This document shows positions 49,071 through 58,171 of a stretch of DNA of 64,000 nucleotides, in pieces. Each line of letters begins with the position of its first letter. The stretch's first letter is position 1. The notes under the pieces are model-generated. The model was given only the letters and a program-made list of their open reading frames with translations, made no database searches and was not told the origin of the DNA. The stretch covers positions 1 through 64,000 of the forward strand of contig LFMX01000004.1 of NCBI GenBank assembly GCA_001184405.1, read 5' to 3'. Source of the stretch: Candidatus Burkholderia humilis (GTDB taxonomy: Bacteria > Pseudomonadota > Gammaproteobacteria > Burkholderiales > Burkholderiaceae). The position numbers and the translations under genes are program-made.

Positions 49071-49905
49071 ATGGGAAGCATTCTGGAGATGTTGATCGTT
49101 TTGGTCGGCGCTGCGCTGTTGACGGTGCAAGGGATCAAGGAAGACATTGCGGCCAAGCGTCAGAATCTGCTGCAGCTCGAGGGGCAGAACATGGCATCGG
49201 TTAATGCTGCGCTCGGCAGGGTTGCTCTCCGGCCTGGGCCGTTTTGGGGCGGAACGTACCAGATCACCATGACGATCGTGCCAGATAACTGTTCGACGTC
49301 GGCGGGCAACTGCCCCATATCGCCACGCAGGTTTATCCGAGCGCGCTGCTGATGAAGGGCGGTACAGAGCAGATATCGCCGGCGCTGGAGTGATCACGGC
49401 GGCCGGTGGCGCGCAGTTCGGCTACTCGACCAATCGCACGCCGGGCGTCATTACGGGCAATCAAGGGCAGTGGACGCTACCGAATTCCGCAGGCAATCGT
49501 GCCGGGATGATTCTCGCAATCAATGGGTTTGGTGCGGACGGTAGTTCGGTTTATTATCGGCGCGATGGTGCGTTGCCTTTGACCGGCGCCATGAACGCAA
49601 ATAATCAAGACATCCAGAATGCGGGCAACGTGAGCGCCAAGACGCTCAAGCTGCAAGGTGGCAACAGCCTGCAGATCGGCAGCGGAGCAACGTATTACGG
49701 CGACACCGTGAACGTCGCGGTAAGGACCAATGGCACGCTCTATGTACAGAACGAGCAGGGGGCGGGGTCGGTGCTGATCATGGCTGGTGACGTCACGTCG
49801 AACGGTACGGTTAGTGGCAACACGGTCGATGCAAGTGTTGCCAACATCAACGCGTCCGCCAGCAATTGCGGTTGGAACGGCGTGACCATTCGCAACAACA
49901 CAATC
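49071..49905 (+). pseudogene. PilV-type minor pilin/tip adhesin, frameshifted and truncated
   Basis: MGSILEMLIVLVGAALLTVQ is a prepilin-like N-terminal helix (G-S-x-x-E). The frame shifts near 49340 and continues as AAGGAQFGYSTNRTPGVITG. DGALPLTGAMNANNQDIQNA, GNVSAKTLKLQGGNSLQIGS and NVAVRTNGTLYVQNEQGAGS form the repetitive adhesin shaft familiar from IncI plasmid PilV. The 3' end is cut at about 49905, where an inverted tnpB begins. In IncI plasmids this end is switched by a shufflon, but I found no 19-bp sfx-like site and no Rci recombinase here. Confidence 0.68.
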
Positions 49906-50824
49906 GCAGACCCGTCAGCGCTCTCGGGTCGCTGCGTGTGTGACACGCAGAACAGGTCTGGGTTGAAAACGCTTCATCGACCTCATCGAACCATACGCCT
50001 GCGTGAAGCATGGTCCGGAATACGCTCCAGCCCGCATCGAGCACGGATTTCGCCATCCGTGTCTGTGCGAGCGCTGAAGCGTTCACGTTGCCGACGAAGA
50101 TGGTGCCGTACTCTTCGACAAGCGCCGTGGAAAGCTTGTGCAGCTGGTCTTTCCGGGAATTCTTGATTTTGGCGTGAAGCGCGCGTACGCGCGCTTTCTT
50201 GTTGGCGCGTTGCGCCTTCGCAAGCTGCGCCTCACGCTTACGATAGTGCGGCTCCAGCCTGACCAGGTGGCCGTCACTCAGCGCAGCAAAGTCCTTCAGG
50301 CCGAGGCGACGGAACGTTCGACCTCGCTTGTCGGCGCCTTCGGCTGTTTCCTGACCTTGACGGTCACGTTCAGATACCAGCGTCCGCGCGTGTCCTCACT
50401 GACGGAGCCCGTACCAATGTCATAGTTCGCCAGTTCGTAGCTGTCCCACAGTGACAGTGGTATTCCTGCGAGAAAGACCTGGTCGCTCCGATAGCGGATT
50501 GCACTCTTCTTGAAGGGTATCCAACCCAGCGAGCGGCGTGGGCCATGGGAGATGCGCCAGCGCAGTTTGACTTTCTTATGCTGGATACATCACGCGACGA
50601 ATTCATGGCTGATAGCCTGCACCGTCTGCGAATGTAGCGGGAGCCCTTCTTTCGACGAAGCGCTGCTCGCGCTGCCAGATTTTAAAGCTGAGCTCGTTCG
50701 AATAATTCCACACCTGATTGACGTGAAAAGCCAGCTCGCGCAGGGCGCGTGCGTGTTTGTCCTTCAGGCGCAGTCGCGGGACGCGCGTGGACAATTCTGG
50801 TTGGGCTTCTTTATGTCGAGGCAT
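49906..50824 (-). pseudogene. TnpB of IS200/IS605, catalytic residues lost
   Basis: The start at 50824 gives the TnpB N-terminus (RLRLKDKHARALRELAFHVN, QVWNYSNELSFKIWQREQ). Frameshifts occur near 50610, 50310 and 50075. In the RuvC-like core the codons for the catalytic G-x-D before LGLKDFAALS are missing, apparently by an 8-base deletion. The RuvC-II segment reads IFVGNVNASALAQTRMAKSV, with Gly-Asn where active TnpBs have Glu. The zinc ribbon keeps its first CxxC (TQTCSACHTRS) and then stops. No right-end or omega-RNA can be defined. Confidence 0.82.
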
Positions 50825-51065
50825 TTGTTGTTCTAGAAAGTGGCTTTAATAATACCGATTCCCTATGAGACAGCAAGGCGGTTTTACGGCCACCGCGCTA
50901 TTCATCTCCGATCTGAAGGACGGGGCTTTCCGCGCAACTTGGTATTTCATCGCTCTGCCTTAGGCCTTGACCTTCTTCGACCGCTTTTGCCGAGCGTCAC
51001 CGCGCAATTTGAGCTTCATGCTGCAGCAGGGGCAAACGAAGTCTTTGGCTAGTTCTATCTTTCCT

Positions 51066-51942
51066 TCACCATTCATTCGCGCGAAGGTATTCCGTGCCGC
51101 AGATGCGACATGCCGACAGGGTGAGCCGCGAGTCAAAAATCATGGAACCAGTCAAATGGTTCACACGATCGGGCGAAATGAGCAGCTCATATCCGAACAT
51201 TTTCGAGGCGATGTCATTGGTGGCGATGAGCGCTTCGGGGACATTTGCGTCGTTTTTCAGTGCCCACCGATAGAGCCAAGTGACAAACGTCGCCTGGACG
51301 CGTCGCGTCTTGCAGAAGTGACGTGACGTTCTCCCGTTGGGCTTGGGCGTCGGCGAGTTCTTCATCGCGCTGCCTGATCGTTTTGATGAGCTTCCTGAGA
51401 TCGTCACGCTTCATCTTGGGGTCAGCGTTTTTGACCGCGATGATCTCTTCGATTTGTGCGTCGGTATTTTTCTTGGCGGCCAGAATGTTGAGTTCGCCCA
51501 CATTGAATACCCGGATAGCTTCAGCATTGCCTCCAAAACGTTCATAATAACGTATGTATTGACGTGCAGCGGACTCTTCGACAGGCATCGCCTTCTTAAT
51601 GAAATCGTATGCTTCGCGGGCAGCCTTACCTCGAACACGCTTTGAGTCGACCTCCTTGGCAATTCTGTTATTTCGAATGAGATAGTGCATATGGAAGTAG
51701 ATGACCGCCTAGGGCGATCATCTCGGAGGTGATACGCTCTCGCGACTCGGTCGCTGACATCGCGCAGTCCGTCAGTTTCGCATTCAACTCCGCTTCTTCT
51801 TGACCAAACGACGCTACGCTGCTGCATGGATCATCGACCGGGTCGTAGCATTCGGATCGTCGCCAGGAATGGTGAACAGCTCTTCCGTAGGAACCGGCAG
51901 GTATGTTTTGTGATCATTCTTGGGTTTTTGGCCTGACAGCAT
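51066..51942 (-). pseudogene. Plasmid-type coiled-coil DNA-binding-like protein, frameshifted
   Basis: MLSGQKPKNDHKTYLPVPTE starts at 51942 and the frame breaks near 51818. The next frames carry ESRERITSEMIALGGHLLPY and, from 51690, MHYLIRNNRIAKEVDSKRVR and GKAAREAYDFIKKAMPVEES. A coiled-coil stretch DLRKLIKTIRQRDEELADAQ follows. A further shift near 51310 leads to TFVTWLYRWALKNDANVPEA and a Cys-containing end LTLSACRICGTEYLRANEW. Overall layout (helix-turn-helix-like N-half, coiled coil, Cys tail) suggests a plasmid regulator, but I cannot assign a family. The plus-strand gap 50840-51060 has no gene. Confidence 0.5.
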
Positions 51943-52244
51943 TGACTTCTCCTTCTGAACGGTGCAACCTCGTTGCATAGCGTAACGAGTACCTTTGTGC
52001 ACAAAAATACGAGTAATACAATCTTATCGTTTTGATAACGGATCGTTTTCCGAAAATTCAATCATAACGATGCTGTTCAGTGCGTTTTTTGCATTAAGCG
52101 AACGTTTTAAGTGTCTCTTATTGAAAAACTAAGCACGCTCGGATTGAGATGAAGTTTGTATGATTATCGGGTGCTGAAACGATTTATCAAGGCGATAAGC
52201 AAAAGTTACTGAGACAACTGATGCGACAGCTACTTGTAATGCCG

Positions 52245-52814
52245 TTAGGGCACTCGCGCTACTCGAAGTTTGTGCGCGCTGAGCGCGGCGCTGGAGCCGT
52301 CCGCGTGCTCAAGCAAAGCAGCAGTGGTTTTAAAGACATCGACCGGCTTTGACGGGCCAAATGCATCCCGCTTTGCGCGTAGCCAGTGGGGTATATCGTC
52401 GAGCGAGAGCAGGTCAGCATGCAGACGCAGGTCGAGAGTACTGTTGCTCGACGCGAAGATTCCGGCGCCGACAACAGGCCCGATACGTGGAAGTTGGTCC
52501 TGAAGAAAGCGAATCTTCGAGCGATTTTGGTCAGTCGAACATCGCCGATCCTCTTGCTGGCCATTAGGTGCCGTGCAGGTCAGAGATCCGCTACATGTCG
52601 ACGGTGCAATGTGACTAGACCAGTTTTTCGTTTCGAAGACGAAGATGCCGAATGGCGTCACAGCTAGATGGTCGATCTCGGCTGTTGGAAATAACGAGCG
52701 GGCCGTCGTGCAAGTAGAAGTCGTTGCCGCAAAGCCATTGCAACGTCTCGTGCAATTTCGCCTGCGCGGCAGCTTCCCCCGCTGTACCAAGGGTGTCGCA
52801 ACGATGCGCCACAT
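52245..52814 (-). pseudogene. NERD-domain protein, frameshifted
   Basis: AAAQAKLHETLQWLCGNDFY and LHDGPLVISNSRDRPSSC lie in one frame. An indel near 52665 moves to EIDHLAVTPFGIFVFETKNW, the NERD (nuclease-related domain) core with Asp and the E-x-K pair. HIAPSTCSGSLTCTAPNG and FLQDQLPRIGPVVGAGIFAS follow. The frame is otherwise open to its stop at 52245. NERD proteins resemble PD-(D/E)xK nucleases and are common on plasmids. About 190 residues when repaired. Confidence 0.72.
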
Positions 52815-53302
52815 AGGGAGATCGACCGATCGTGGTCCGTTTTGAAGTTTTTTTATAGTGCCGATAAGCCGAATAAAAGCCGGCCGCGACGAAAAGTTCG
52901 AAGAGTATGGTGTGCCCCGTGAGTTGATCTGTCTTCAGCTTGCCAGTTCAAAACAGATGTCAAGGCGAGCAATGGAGTCGAAATCGATCATCTTTAGCGA
53001 AAGGCAGTATGTTTTCGCGAGCTTACGACGTCAAGGCGTTGCCGATTCGGCGTAAATTGGCCTCTATCCCTGCGTCATCGACGCATCGATCCGAGCGACG
53101 CCGAGCGCATTGCTGCTTGCACCGATCTCACGCTCAATACTCTTGTCCCTTTGCGCACTGAGTTGCTTTCGGCAGGTCTTTATTGAGGCGTGACGAAAGT
53201 GCCTCTCCGCGCACCGCTCTTCCCTGCTCACCCGAGCATCGAAAACACTCCAGCGCTGCATCGGCTAGACATCCTCTAGTGCGCTCTTTTCCGGAGAGCA
53301 AA
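52815..53302. other. Non-coding stretch, no gene seen
   Basis: Nothing in these 488 bases supports a gene on either strand. CTCTTTTCCGGAGAGCAAAAT immediately before 53303 includes a ribosome binding site (GGAGAG) for the next gene. Confidence 0.4.
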
Positions 53303-53464
53303 ATGCCGAAGCAATTGGTTTTGAAGGCGATCCAATCACCTGGTTGGTTAGTTGCGGTATGTTTCGCGCTGTGGTTCGCGGCGCACTCGTTTTTCGCTTT
53401 TCTGCTCGTTGTTTTCACAATAGTGGGCTTGCTCAAAAAAAACGATGAAAGCGGGATCGTTTGA
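53303..53464 (+). CDS. Small membrane protein, 53 aa
   Basis: GGAGAG at 53292-53297 sets the ATG at 53303. The protein has one or two membrane helices (PGWLVAVCFALWFAAHSFFA and FLLVVFTIVGLL) and a short hydrophilic end (KKNDESGIV). It overlaps the start of the next small gene by 20 bases. Small two-helix proteins are common in plasmid transfer and maintenance regions. No family recognised. Confidence 0.55.
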   Translation: MPKQLVLKAIQSPGWLVAVCFALWFAAHSFFAFLLVVFTIVGLLKKNDESGIV

Positions 53465-53603
53465 GGATCGGCGCGACGATGTGAAAGCCCCTGCGGCTAG
53501 CCCTCGTGCGCCGGCGCCTGTGCGTGAAAACGACGAGCAGTCCAAGCGTCAGTATGCGAAGTCCGCAGTTGTTATTCCTTTCAAAACAGGCACTGACGAC
53601 TAG
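53445..53603 (+). CDS. Small hydrophilic protein, 52 aa
   Basis: The ATG at 53445 lies inside the end of the previous gene. It gives MKAGSFEDRRDDVKAPAASP, a Pro/Ala/Arg stretch and KRQYAKSAVVIPFKTGTDD before TAG at 53601. GATTGAAAAAAAC-like spacing upstream is not a strong ribosome binding site, so it may be translated by coupling. It ends 18 bases before a perfect hairpin. Too short to compare with families. Confidence 0.45.
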   Translation: MKAGSFEDRRDDVKAPAASPRAPAPVRENDEQSKRQYAKSAVVIPFKTGTDD

Positions 53604-53620
53604 TCGCTACGCCTGAACCG

Positions 53621-53649
53621 TCAAGGCCACCCATGTTGGGTGGCCTTGA
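53621..53649. terminator. Hairpin terminator after the small-gene pair
   Basis: TCAAGGCCACCCA (53621-53633), loop TGT, and its exact reverse complement (53637-53649) form a 13-bp perfect stem. No long T run follows on the plus strand. It stands between the small genes and the next operon and could end the first transcript or attenuate the second. Confidence 0.6.
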
Positions 53650-53659
53650 TCCTCACCCC

Positions 53660-53699
53660 AACGGGAACCCATCCCGTTGCGGGGGCATGGGTTCCCGTT
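53660..53699. repeat. Second perfect hairpin, 13-bp arms
   Basis: AACGGGAACCCAT at 53660-53672 pairs exactly with ATGGGTTCCCGTT at 53687-53699 around a 14-base G-rich loop. TTT follows. It lies 15 bases before the ATG at 53714 and so overlaps the leader of the ssb/primase gene group; a leader control element or a bidirectional terminator are both possible. Confidence 0.65.
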
Positions 53700-53713
53700 T
53701 ACCAGAGATTCCC

Positions 53714-54149
53714 ATGCATACGAAAGTTGCAGCATGGCAACTGGATATGTTCGACGCGCCTCCCACGCCGGTGGTTCGTGTGCAAGCCAAGCCAGAACCC
53801 TTGCCCGATCCCAAGTATTGGAGCGAGGCAGTCACAAGCAAGATGGTTGATGCGTTGATCAGCCTGGCGACCGATAGCAGGCGAGGCGACAACATGCCAG
53901 AGTCGCTGATGGACTGCGCGACGCTGTTCAGCGAACGACTCAATAATCGAAAGAACTTGGACCTCGACGATTACCGGGCCACCCTCGGTTGGGTGATGGA
54001 ATTCTGGAACGGCGCGCTGCCGTATCGGTTCGTGTGCCAGATCAACTGGCGTCGACCCCGAGATCCTGCAAAACGTAGTATTGAGCAATCCGTTGCTCAA
54101 GCGCGACATGGAAGAAGTGCGTTGCGACAGCTTCGGCACCTTGCTATAA
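53714..54149 (+). pseudogene. Plasmid hypothetical protein, one frameshift
   Basis: MHTKVAAWQLDMFDAPPTPV is followed by KPEPLPDPKYWSEAVTSKMV and a helical middle (DCATLFSERLNNRKNLDLDD). At about 54045 an extra base shifts the frame; the true end GVDPEILQNVVLSNPLLKRD and DSFGTLL is in the next frame, stopping at 54149. The repaired protein of about 145 residues recalls proteins found upstream of ssb on Burkholderiales plasmids. Function unknown. The next gene starts 9 bases later. Confidence 0.6.
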
Positions 54150-54158
54150 GGAGGCGCT

Positions 54159-54950
54159 GTGGGCACATCAACCTTTTGGACGTTTGCTTGGCTCGTTCTT
54201 TGGCGTCAACACATCACAGCCGAGCGTTAAGCCCGTACAAGCGAACACGGATTCTATCGTCGTCGGACAAGGCAGTGCCAACGAGCGTCATATCGTTATC
54301 GCGGGAGAACCCATGCTCTTTCGTGATGAAGGCGGCGTCGTGGTGCAGTTCCGGCCAGCGTTTGACTTCGCACTCACGCCCACGTCGACCGGTGTCAAGC
54401 TCATTCCCGCATTGTCGCCGCACTGGGAAGTGGTGCGCGAACATGGCGGAACGCTCACCGATGCGATTGCTGCGGCGCTTAGAGCAGCGCAGCTTCACGA
54501 CGCTCCCGCAAGCCAAGGGCAAAGTCGTTCTCCGGCTGCCTCAAAGTTTGCAGATTCACCGCATCGATTAGTCCGCGAGCCCGACGAAACCATTGAGGAT
54601 GCGGTGGTTTCGCCTGCGTCGCCGAGCGAAGCGCCTCGGCGCGTTGAACGGGCGCGATACGACATATTAAAAGAGTGGGGCGAGAAGCCCCTGACGGCAA
54701 ATGGCCGGGAAAACCCTACGAATCGTTCTGCATCGCGCTCGCACATCGCAGCGGCCAAGACGTGCTGCAGGGCAAGGGACTTCGCGACGCGATCGTGGAC
54801 GCCGGATGCAAAGTCGGTGACCGTGTGGAGGTCAGGCGTCTCGGGAAGACGAAGGTCTCTGTTGTCGATAAACGTGGAAGACCGAAGCTCGATGCCAACG
54901 GTGCGCAAGTGCTGTGGGACAAGTGGCTGTGGTTGGTCAGGAAAATTTAA
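54159..54950 (+). pseudogene. Plasmid hypothetical protein, two frameshifts
   Basis: AAGGAGG precedes the GTG at 54159. A run of four T (three expected) near 54174 breaks the frame. The main body reads LLGSFFGVNTSQPSVKPVQA, then RHIVIAGEPMLFRDEGGVVV and FALTPTSTGVKLIPALSPHW. A second shift near 54690 leads to GKPYESFCIALAHRSGQDVL and KVGDRVEVRRLGKTKVSVVD, a beta-rich end like a domain seen in plasmid primases and relaxases. It ends 10 bases before ssb. A role in plasmid replication or transfer is likely but unproven. Confidence 0.6.
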
Positions 54951-54960
54951 GGAGCTTTAA

Positions 54961-55524
54961 ATGGCATCAGTGAACAAGGTGATTCTGGTGGGCAATCTCG
55001 GAGCGGATCACGAGACGCGTTACCTGGCGAGTGGCGACGCGGTCGCTAATATTCGAATAGCGACGACGGATCGTTACAAGGATAAGGCCTCAGGCGAAAT
55101 GCGCGAGCAGACTGAGTGGTATCGCGTGGCGTTCTTCGGCCGGCTGGCCGAGATTGCCAACGAGTATCTGAAGAAGGGCTCGGCGGTGTACATCGAAGGC
55201 AAAATCCGCACGCACAAGTGGACCGATCAAGCTGGACAGGAGCGCTACTCGACCGAGATCGTCGCCGATCAAATGCAGATGCTCGGTGGTCGCGCTAGTG
55301 GGGAGCAACGCTCTTCGAACTCGTAAGACTTCGAATCGTCGCGACCACAGCGCCAAGCTCGGCAGGAAAGCGCTTGCTCTCCGGCGGCAAATCCGTCCCC
55401 ACGTGATTTGCCGCCACCGCCGTCTTCGTTCGGCGGTGGCGGTGGCTTCTCGGACATGGATGACGATATCCCGTTCTTAGATTTCGTAACCCCGCCGGCA
55501 ATGGGCCGCAATCTGATCCCGTAA
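54961..55524 (+). pseudogene. ssb: Single-stranded DNA-binding protein, stop before acidic tail
   Basis: AAGGAGCTTTAA precedes the ATG. Residues 1-112 are a complete OB-fold [63 protein letters not shown] and DQMQMLGGR. After GEQRSSNS an in-frame TAA (55324-55326) ends the protein at 121 residues. The same frame then encodes a Pro/Gly linker and the acidic tip FSDMDDDIPF, but this is followed by 15 more codons before TAA at 55522. SSB needs the free acidic tip to recruit partners. As read, it binds DNA but lacks the tail. Confidence 0.85.
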
Positions 55525-55557
55525 AAACTCACCCTTCATCCTGCATTACCTCACCTT

Positions 55558-55595
55558 CGTTGTTCTGTCCGGCCTCTGCGGCCGGCAGAACAACG
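55558..55595. terminator. Hairpin after ssb
   Basis: CGTTGTTCTGTCCGGCC (55558-55574) pairs with GGCCGGCAGAACAACG (55580-55595) around TCTGC, with one bulged T. It begins 33 bases after the ssb frame's end and is a likely rho-independent-like terminator, though no T run follows. Confidence 0.6.
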
Positions 55596-55793
55596 AAGCG
55601 TTCCGTCTCAACGCGGGGTGTGTCGCCCACGCGACCCGCTCGCGCCTCCAAGTCCTACTCCCAACGCCTCTGCTGAAAAAAAACCGTTCGACCGCGTTTG
55701 TTCGCACGCACGCGACCATGGCCGGCTTTTTTGAGCACGGTTTTACCGCCTGTTCAAGCATCGACCACCACCACACCACAACCTGGAGTGCAC

Positions 55794-56876
55794 ATGAATG
55801 TAAAGGACATCAAGCTGTCGCCGGAACAGTTGGTTGTGTTACTCCATACTTCTGGAGTAACACAACCAACTGTTCCGGCAAAGGCGCACCCTGTCCCATC
55901 TGCGGCGGCAACGATCGCTTCACTTATGACAACAACCGCGGCCGCGGCGATTGGGTATGCCGGAAATGCAATGTAAAGCCGGCGACGGATTCGAGCTGAT
56001 CTGCAAGACAGCGAAAATCACCTTCCGCGAACTGATGAAGGAACTCGAAGGTGATTCACTAGCTCAAGCTCGAAGCGCTCGAACTCAGTGCGCGCCGCCG
56101 ACGCAGGCGCCAGCACCTTCTCGGAAGATCGATCCCGAGTGGGCACACAAGCGGCTGGACTCGATGTGGGACCGCGCGACCACGATCGGCGCTGATGGTT
56201 GGTACCGCGATATCTACGCGCGCGCGTGCCGGGATTGACTGCACCGCCGTCGGCGGCGTTGCGGCAAGGCATGCTCGATTATTGGCACAAGAAGAAGGTG
56301 ATCGGGCAGTGGCCGGGCATCCTCGCTCGTTTCACATTGCCGGACGGCCGGCTGGGCACGCTGCATCGGACGTTCCTTGAATGCTCGAAGCCTGCGAAGG
56401 CGACCATTGTCACTAACGATGGAGAAGTCTTGCCCCCGAAGTTGAATGACGTGAAGCTTAGCAAGCTCAACAGTGGCGCAGTCCGGCTGATGGATCCGGT
56501 CGATGGCGAAATTGGCGTAGCCGAGGGACTTGAGACGGCTTACGCCGCCCACATGCTCTTCGGCATGCCGATTTGGTATTGCTTGAACCGAGTTTTGCTC
56601 GCTGACTTCGTGGTGCCGGATGGTCTCGGCATTCGCGTGGTTCATGTCTTTGCTGATTTCGATGCGATCGATCCTCGCACAGGCAAGTCGCCGGGGATGG
56701 ATGCAGCGTTGAAGTTAGCCAAACGCCTGCGTGCCGATGGGTACACGGCTATGGTTCATCGTCCGAAGAAGCGGGAAACCGACTTTGCGGATGAGTGGTT
56801 TGCGGCGAACAGGGTGAGCAGCCCCGCGCCGGCGGTGCTGAATGCAAAACAGCTGTGCGACTTCGTGCATGTTTGA
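55794..56876 (+). pseudogene. P4-type zinc-finger/Toprim primase, several frameshifts
   Basis: CCTGGAGTG precedes the ATG at 55794 (MNVKDIKLSPEQLVVLL). The zinc ribbon GAPCPICGGNDRFTYDNNRG and GDWVCRKC (CxxC...CxxC) lies in another frame, and AGDGFELICKTAKITFRELM in a third. WAHKRLDSMWDRA leads, after a shift near 56205, to the C-terminal Toprim-type domain: VAEGLETAYAAHMLFGMPIW, VVHVFADFDAIDPRTGKSPG and AALKLAKRLRADGYTAMVHR. The E and D-x-D residues of Toprim are visible. A perfect hairpin sits in the 5' end. The parent was a plasmid/phage primase of about 350 residues. Confidence 0.82.
55820..55879. repeat. Perfect 27-bp inverted repeat within the primase start
   Basis: The left arm (55820-55846, beginning GCCGGAACAGTT) and the right arm (55853-55879, ending AACTGTTCCGGC) are exact reverse complements over 27 bases, with the loop TACTTC. 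The left arm lies in the frame of the start codon and the right arm reads into the zinc-ribbon region. No other structure of this length exists in the window. Confidence 0.95.
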
Positions 56877-56977
56877 TCTCTTGCGGCGACTGGGCTGCTA
56901 GCTGTATTTTGTTGCCCGGTGGGGATTCGTCCCCGCCGGGGCCGCAATCCGCCCGAGCTATTCCAAGGGAAAAGGAA

Positions 56978-57202
56978 ATGAGCTTTAGCATGATTGTTGG
57001 CTGCTACAAGATTGTCGCGACTTCGGGTGTGGAGAATGGCTCGGTGCGGGTCGGGAAATCCGAGGCTGAGGCATACGACGTGATTGATCGCGGATACGGA
57101 GGCAGCTCAAGACTCGAAAAACATGGTATCACGCTCGACGCTGCCTGGTTCTATTGCATTCGCCGGCAGGCGAGTGCACATGGTGTATCGCTGCTTCACT
57201 AG
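56978..57202 (+). CDS. Hypothetical protein, 74 aa
   Basis: AAGGGAAAAGGAA precedes the ATG at 56978. The protein reads MSFSMIVGCYKIVATSGVEN, SVRVGKSEAEAYDVIDRGYG and ITLDAAWFYCIRRQASAHGV. It is a small alpha/beta domain with no signal peptide. The frame is intact and followed by a good terminator, so it may still be expressed. No family recognised. Confidence 0.55.
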   Translation: MSFSMIVGCYKIVATSGVENGSVRVGKSEAEAYDVIDRGYGGSSRLEKHGITLDAAWFYCIRRQASAHGVSLLH

Positions 57203-57219
57203 CAGCACCCGCTGAAGAC

Positions 57220-57251
57220 AAAACCCCCGGCCATTTGGTCGGGGGTTTTTG
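57220..57251 (+). terminator. Rho-independent terminator
   Basis: AAAACCCCCGGCC, loop ATTT, GGTCGGGGGTTTTT: an 11-12 bp GC-rich stem with A/U ends and a T run on the plus strand. It lies 18 bases after the stop of the 74-aa gene. Its A run also allows use in the minus direction for the convergent small membrane gene. Confidence 0.9.
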
Positions 57252-57277
57252 CTTTCTTGGGCTTAGCGCTTCCATGC

Positions 57278-57508
57278 CTATTTCAGAATTTGATACTTAA
57301 GCACCTCACACACGATGAGCTTGAAGAAAAGAAACGCAGCTCGAATCAGCCCGCTCGTCACGAACCATCCGATCATCGAGAAGGCAAGCAACATGTCAGT
57401 GAAATCATTCTTGGAAAGTTCGGCCGTAATGAACGACACCAAAAATAACGCAACAGTGAGGGTCGCCCTGCGAGCGGGGCTTGGTAGTGCCAAAAACTTA
57501 TCGAACAT
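57278..57508 (-). CDS. Small membrane protein, 76 aa
   Basis: From the ATG at 57508 the protein reads MFDKFLALPSPARRATLTVA with a first helix (TLTVALFLVSFITAELS) and a second (MLLAFSMIGWFVTSGLIRAA, FLFFKLIVCEVLKYQILK). GGAGTACGAC lies just upstream. It is probably an integral membrane protein with two or three helices. No family recognised. Its position between plasmid replication and partition genes suggests a plasmid gene of unknown role. Bases 57509-57812 upstream hold no gene. Confidence 0.5.
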   Translation of the reverse strand: MFDKFLALPSPARRATLTVALFLVSFITAELSKNDFTDMLLAFSMIGWFVTSGLIRAAFLFFKLIVCEVLKYQILK

Positions 57509-57812
57509 CGTCGTACTCCTCTGCACGTTGCAGCGATGGCGCGGCAGAACAGATGACTCGCTTCCCACGCACATATCACGGCGCCTATAAGAATCCACGC
57601 GCGCCGCGCGAGTCCAATTCAGTTCCATGAGGGTGTCGAGAAGGCTCATAGTCGATTCCTTAGGTTCTCGTCTATTGGGAAGGAAGTTCAGACGCAGATG
57701 ACTTATCTTCGCATGTCTATCTGATAGTCAAGCCTCAGCTATTGCAATTTATATCAAAGAAATCTGCAACGGATCGTGTTGCCAAAGTTGAGCCGACTGC
57801 GACAACAACGCT

Positions 57813-58171
57813 TTAGAAGATCGAGAACTGGTCAGCGATCTCGTCGACGTTGAATCGCTTCGACAAGGCATCCAGAGTGTCTTGAGCCGTTGATTGTGTC
57901 ATGACGTCCGGCCGACGAGACGCTGTCGATATCTGCGGCGTGTCAGTATCTTGCCACTCGTTGCGTTTTGGCTGCGCCATCGAGACTGCCTCTGAAGCAT
58001 GAACACGTGGCTGCTTCTCCATCACCTGACCGGCGCTGAGTCGCAGCGCGTCGCGAGCGAGCGAATCACCGCTGCTCGCACCCTCGGGTTTTCGATAGCG
58101 TTCAGACGCTGATAAAGCTCGGGAAACAGCGCCTCATCCACAGTCACCTTTATCAGCATCTTGTTTGTCAT
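57813..58171 (-). pseudogene. ParR/StbB-like partition protein, frameshifted
   Basis: The ATG at 58171 overlaps the TGA of the ParM fragment as ATGA. MTNKMLIKVTVDEALFPELY and QRLNAIENPRVRAAVIRSLA resemble the ribbon-helix-helix start of ParR-type partition proteins. The frame shifts near 58042 and continues VMEKQPRVHASEAVSMAQPK to DALSKRFNVDEIADQFSIF with a stop at 57813. Identity rests on gene order (directly after ParM, overlapping) more than on sequence. About 118 residues when repaired. Confidence 0.55.

Noticed and set aside
49390-50000. Possible shufflon at the pilV 3' end
   Set aside because: No 19-bp sfx-like repeats and no Rci-type recombinase were found; the 3' end is simply cut by tnpB.
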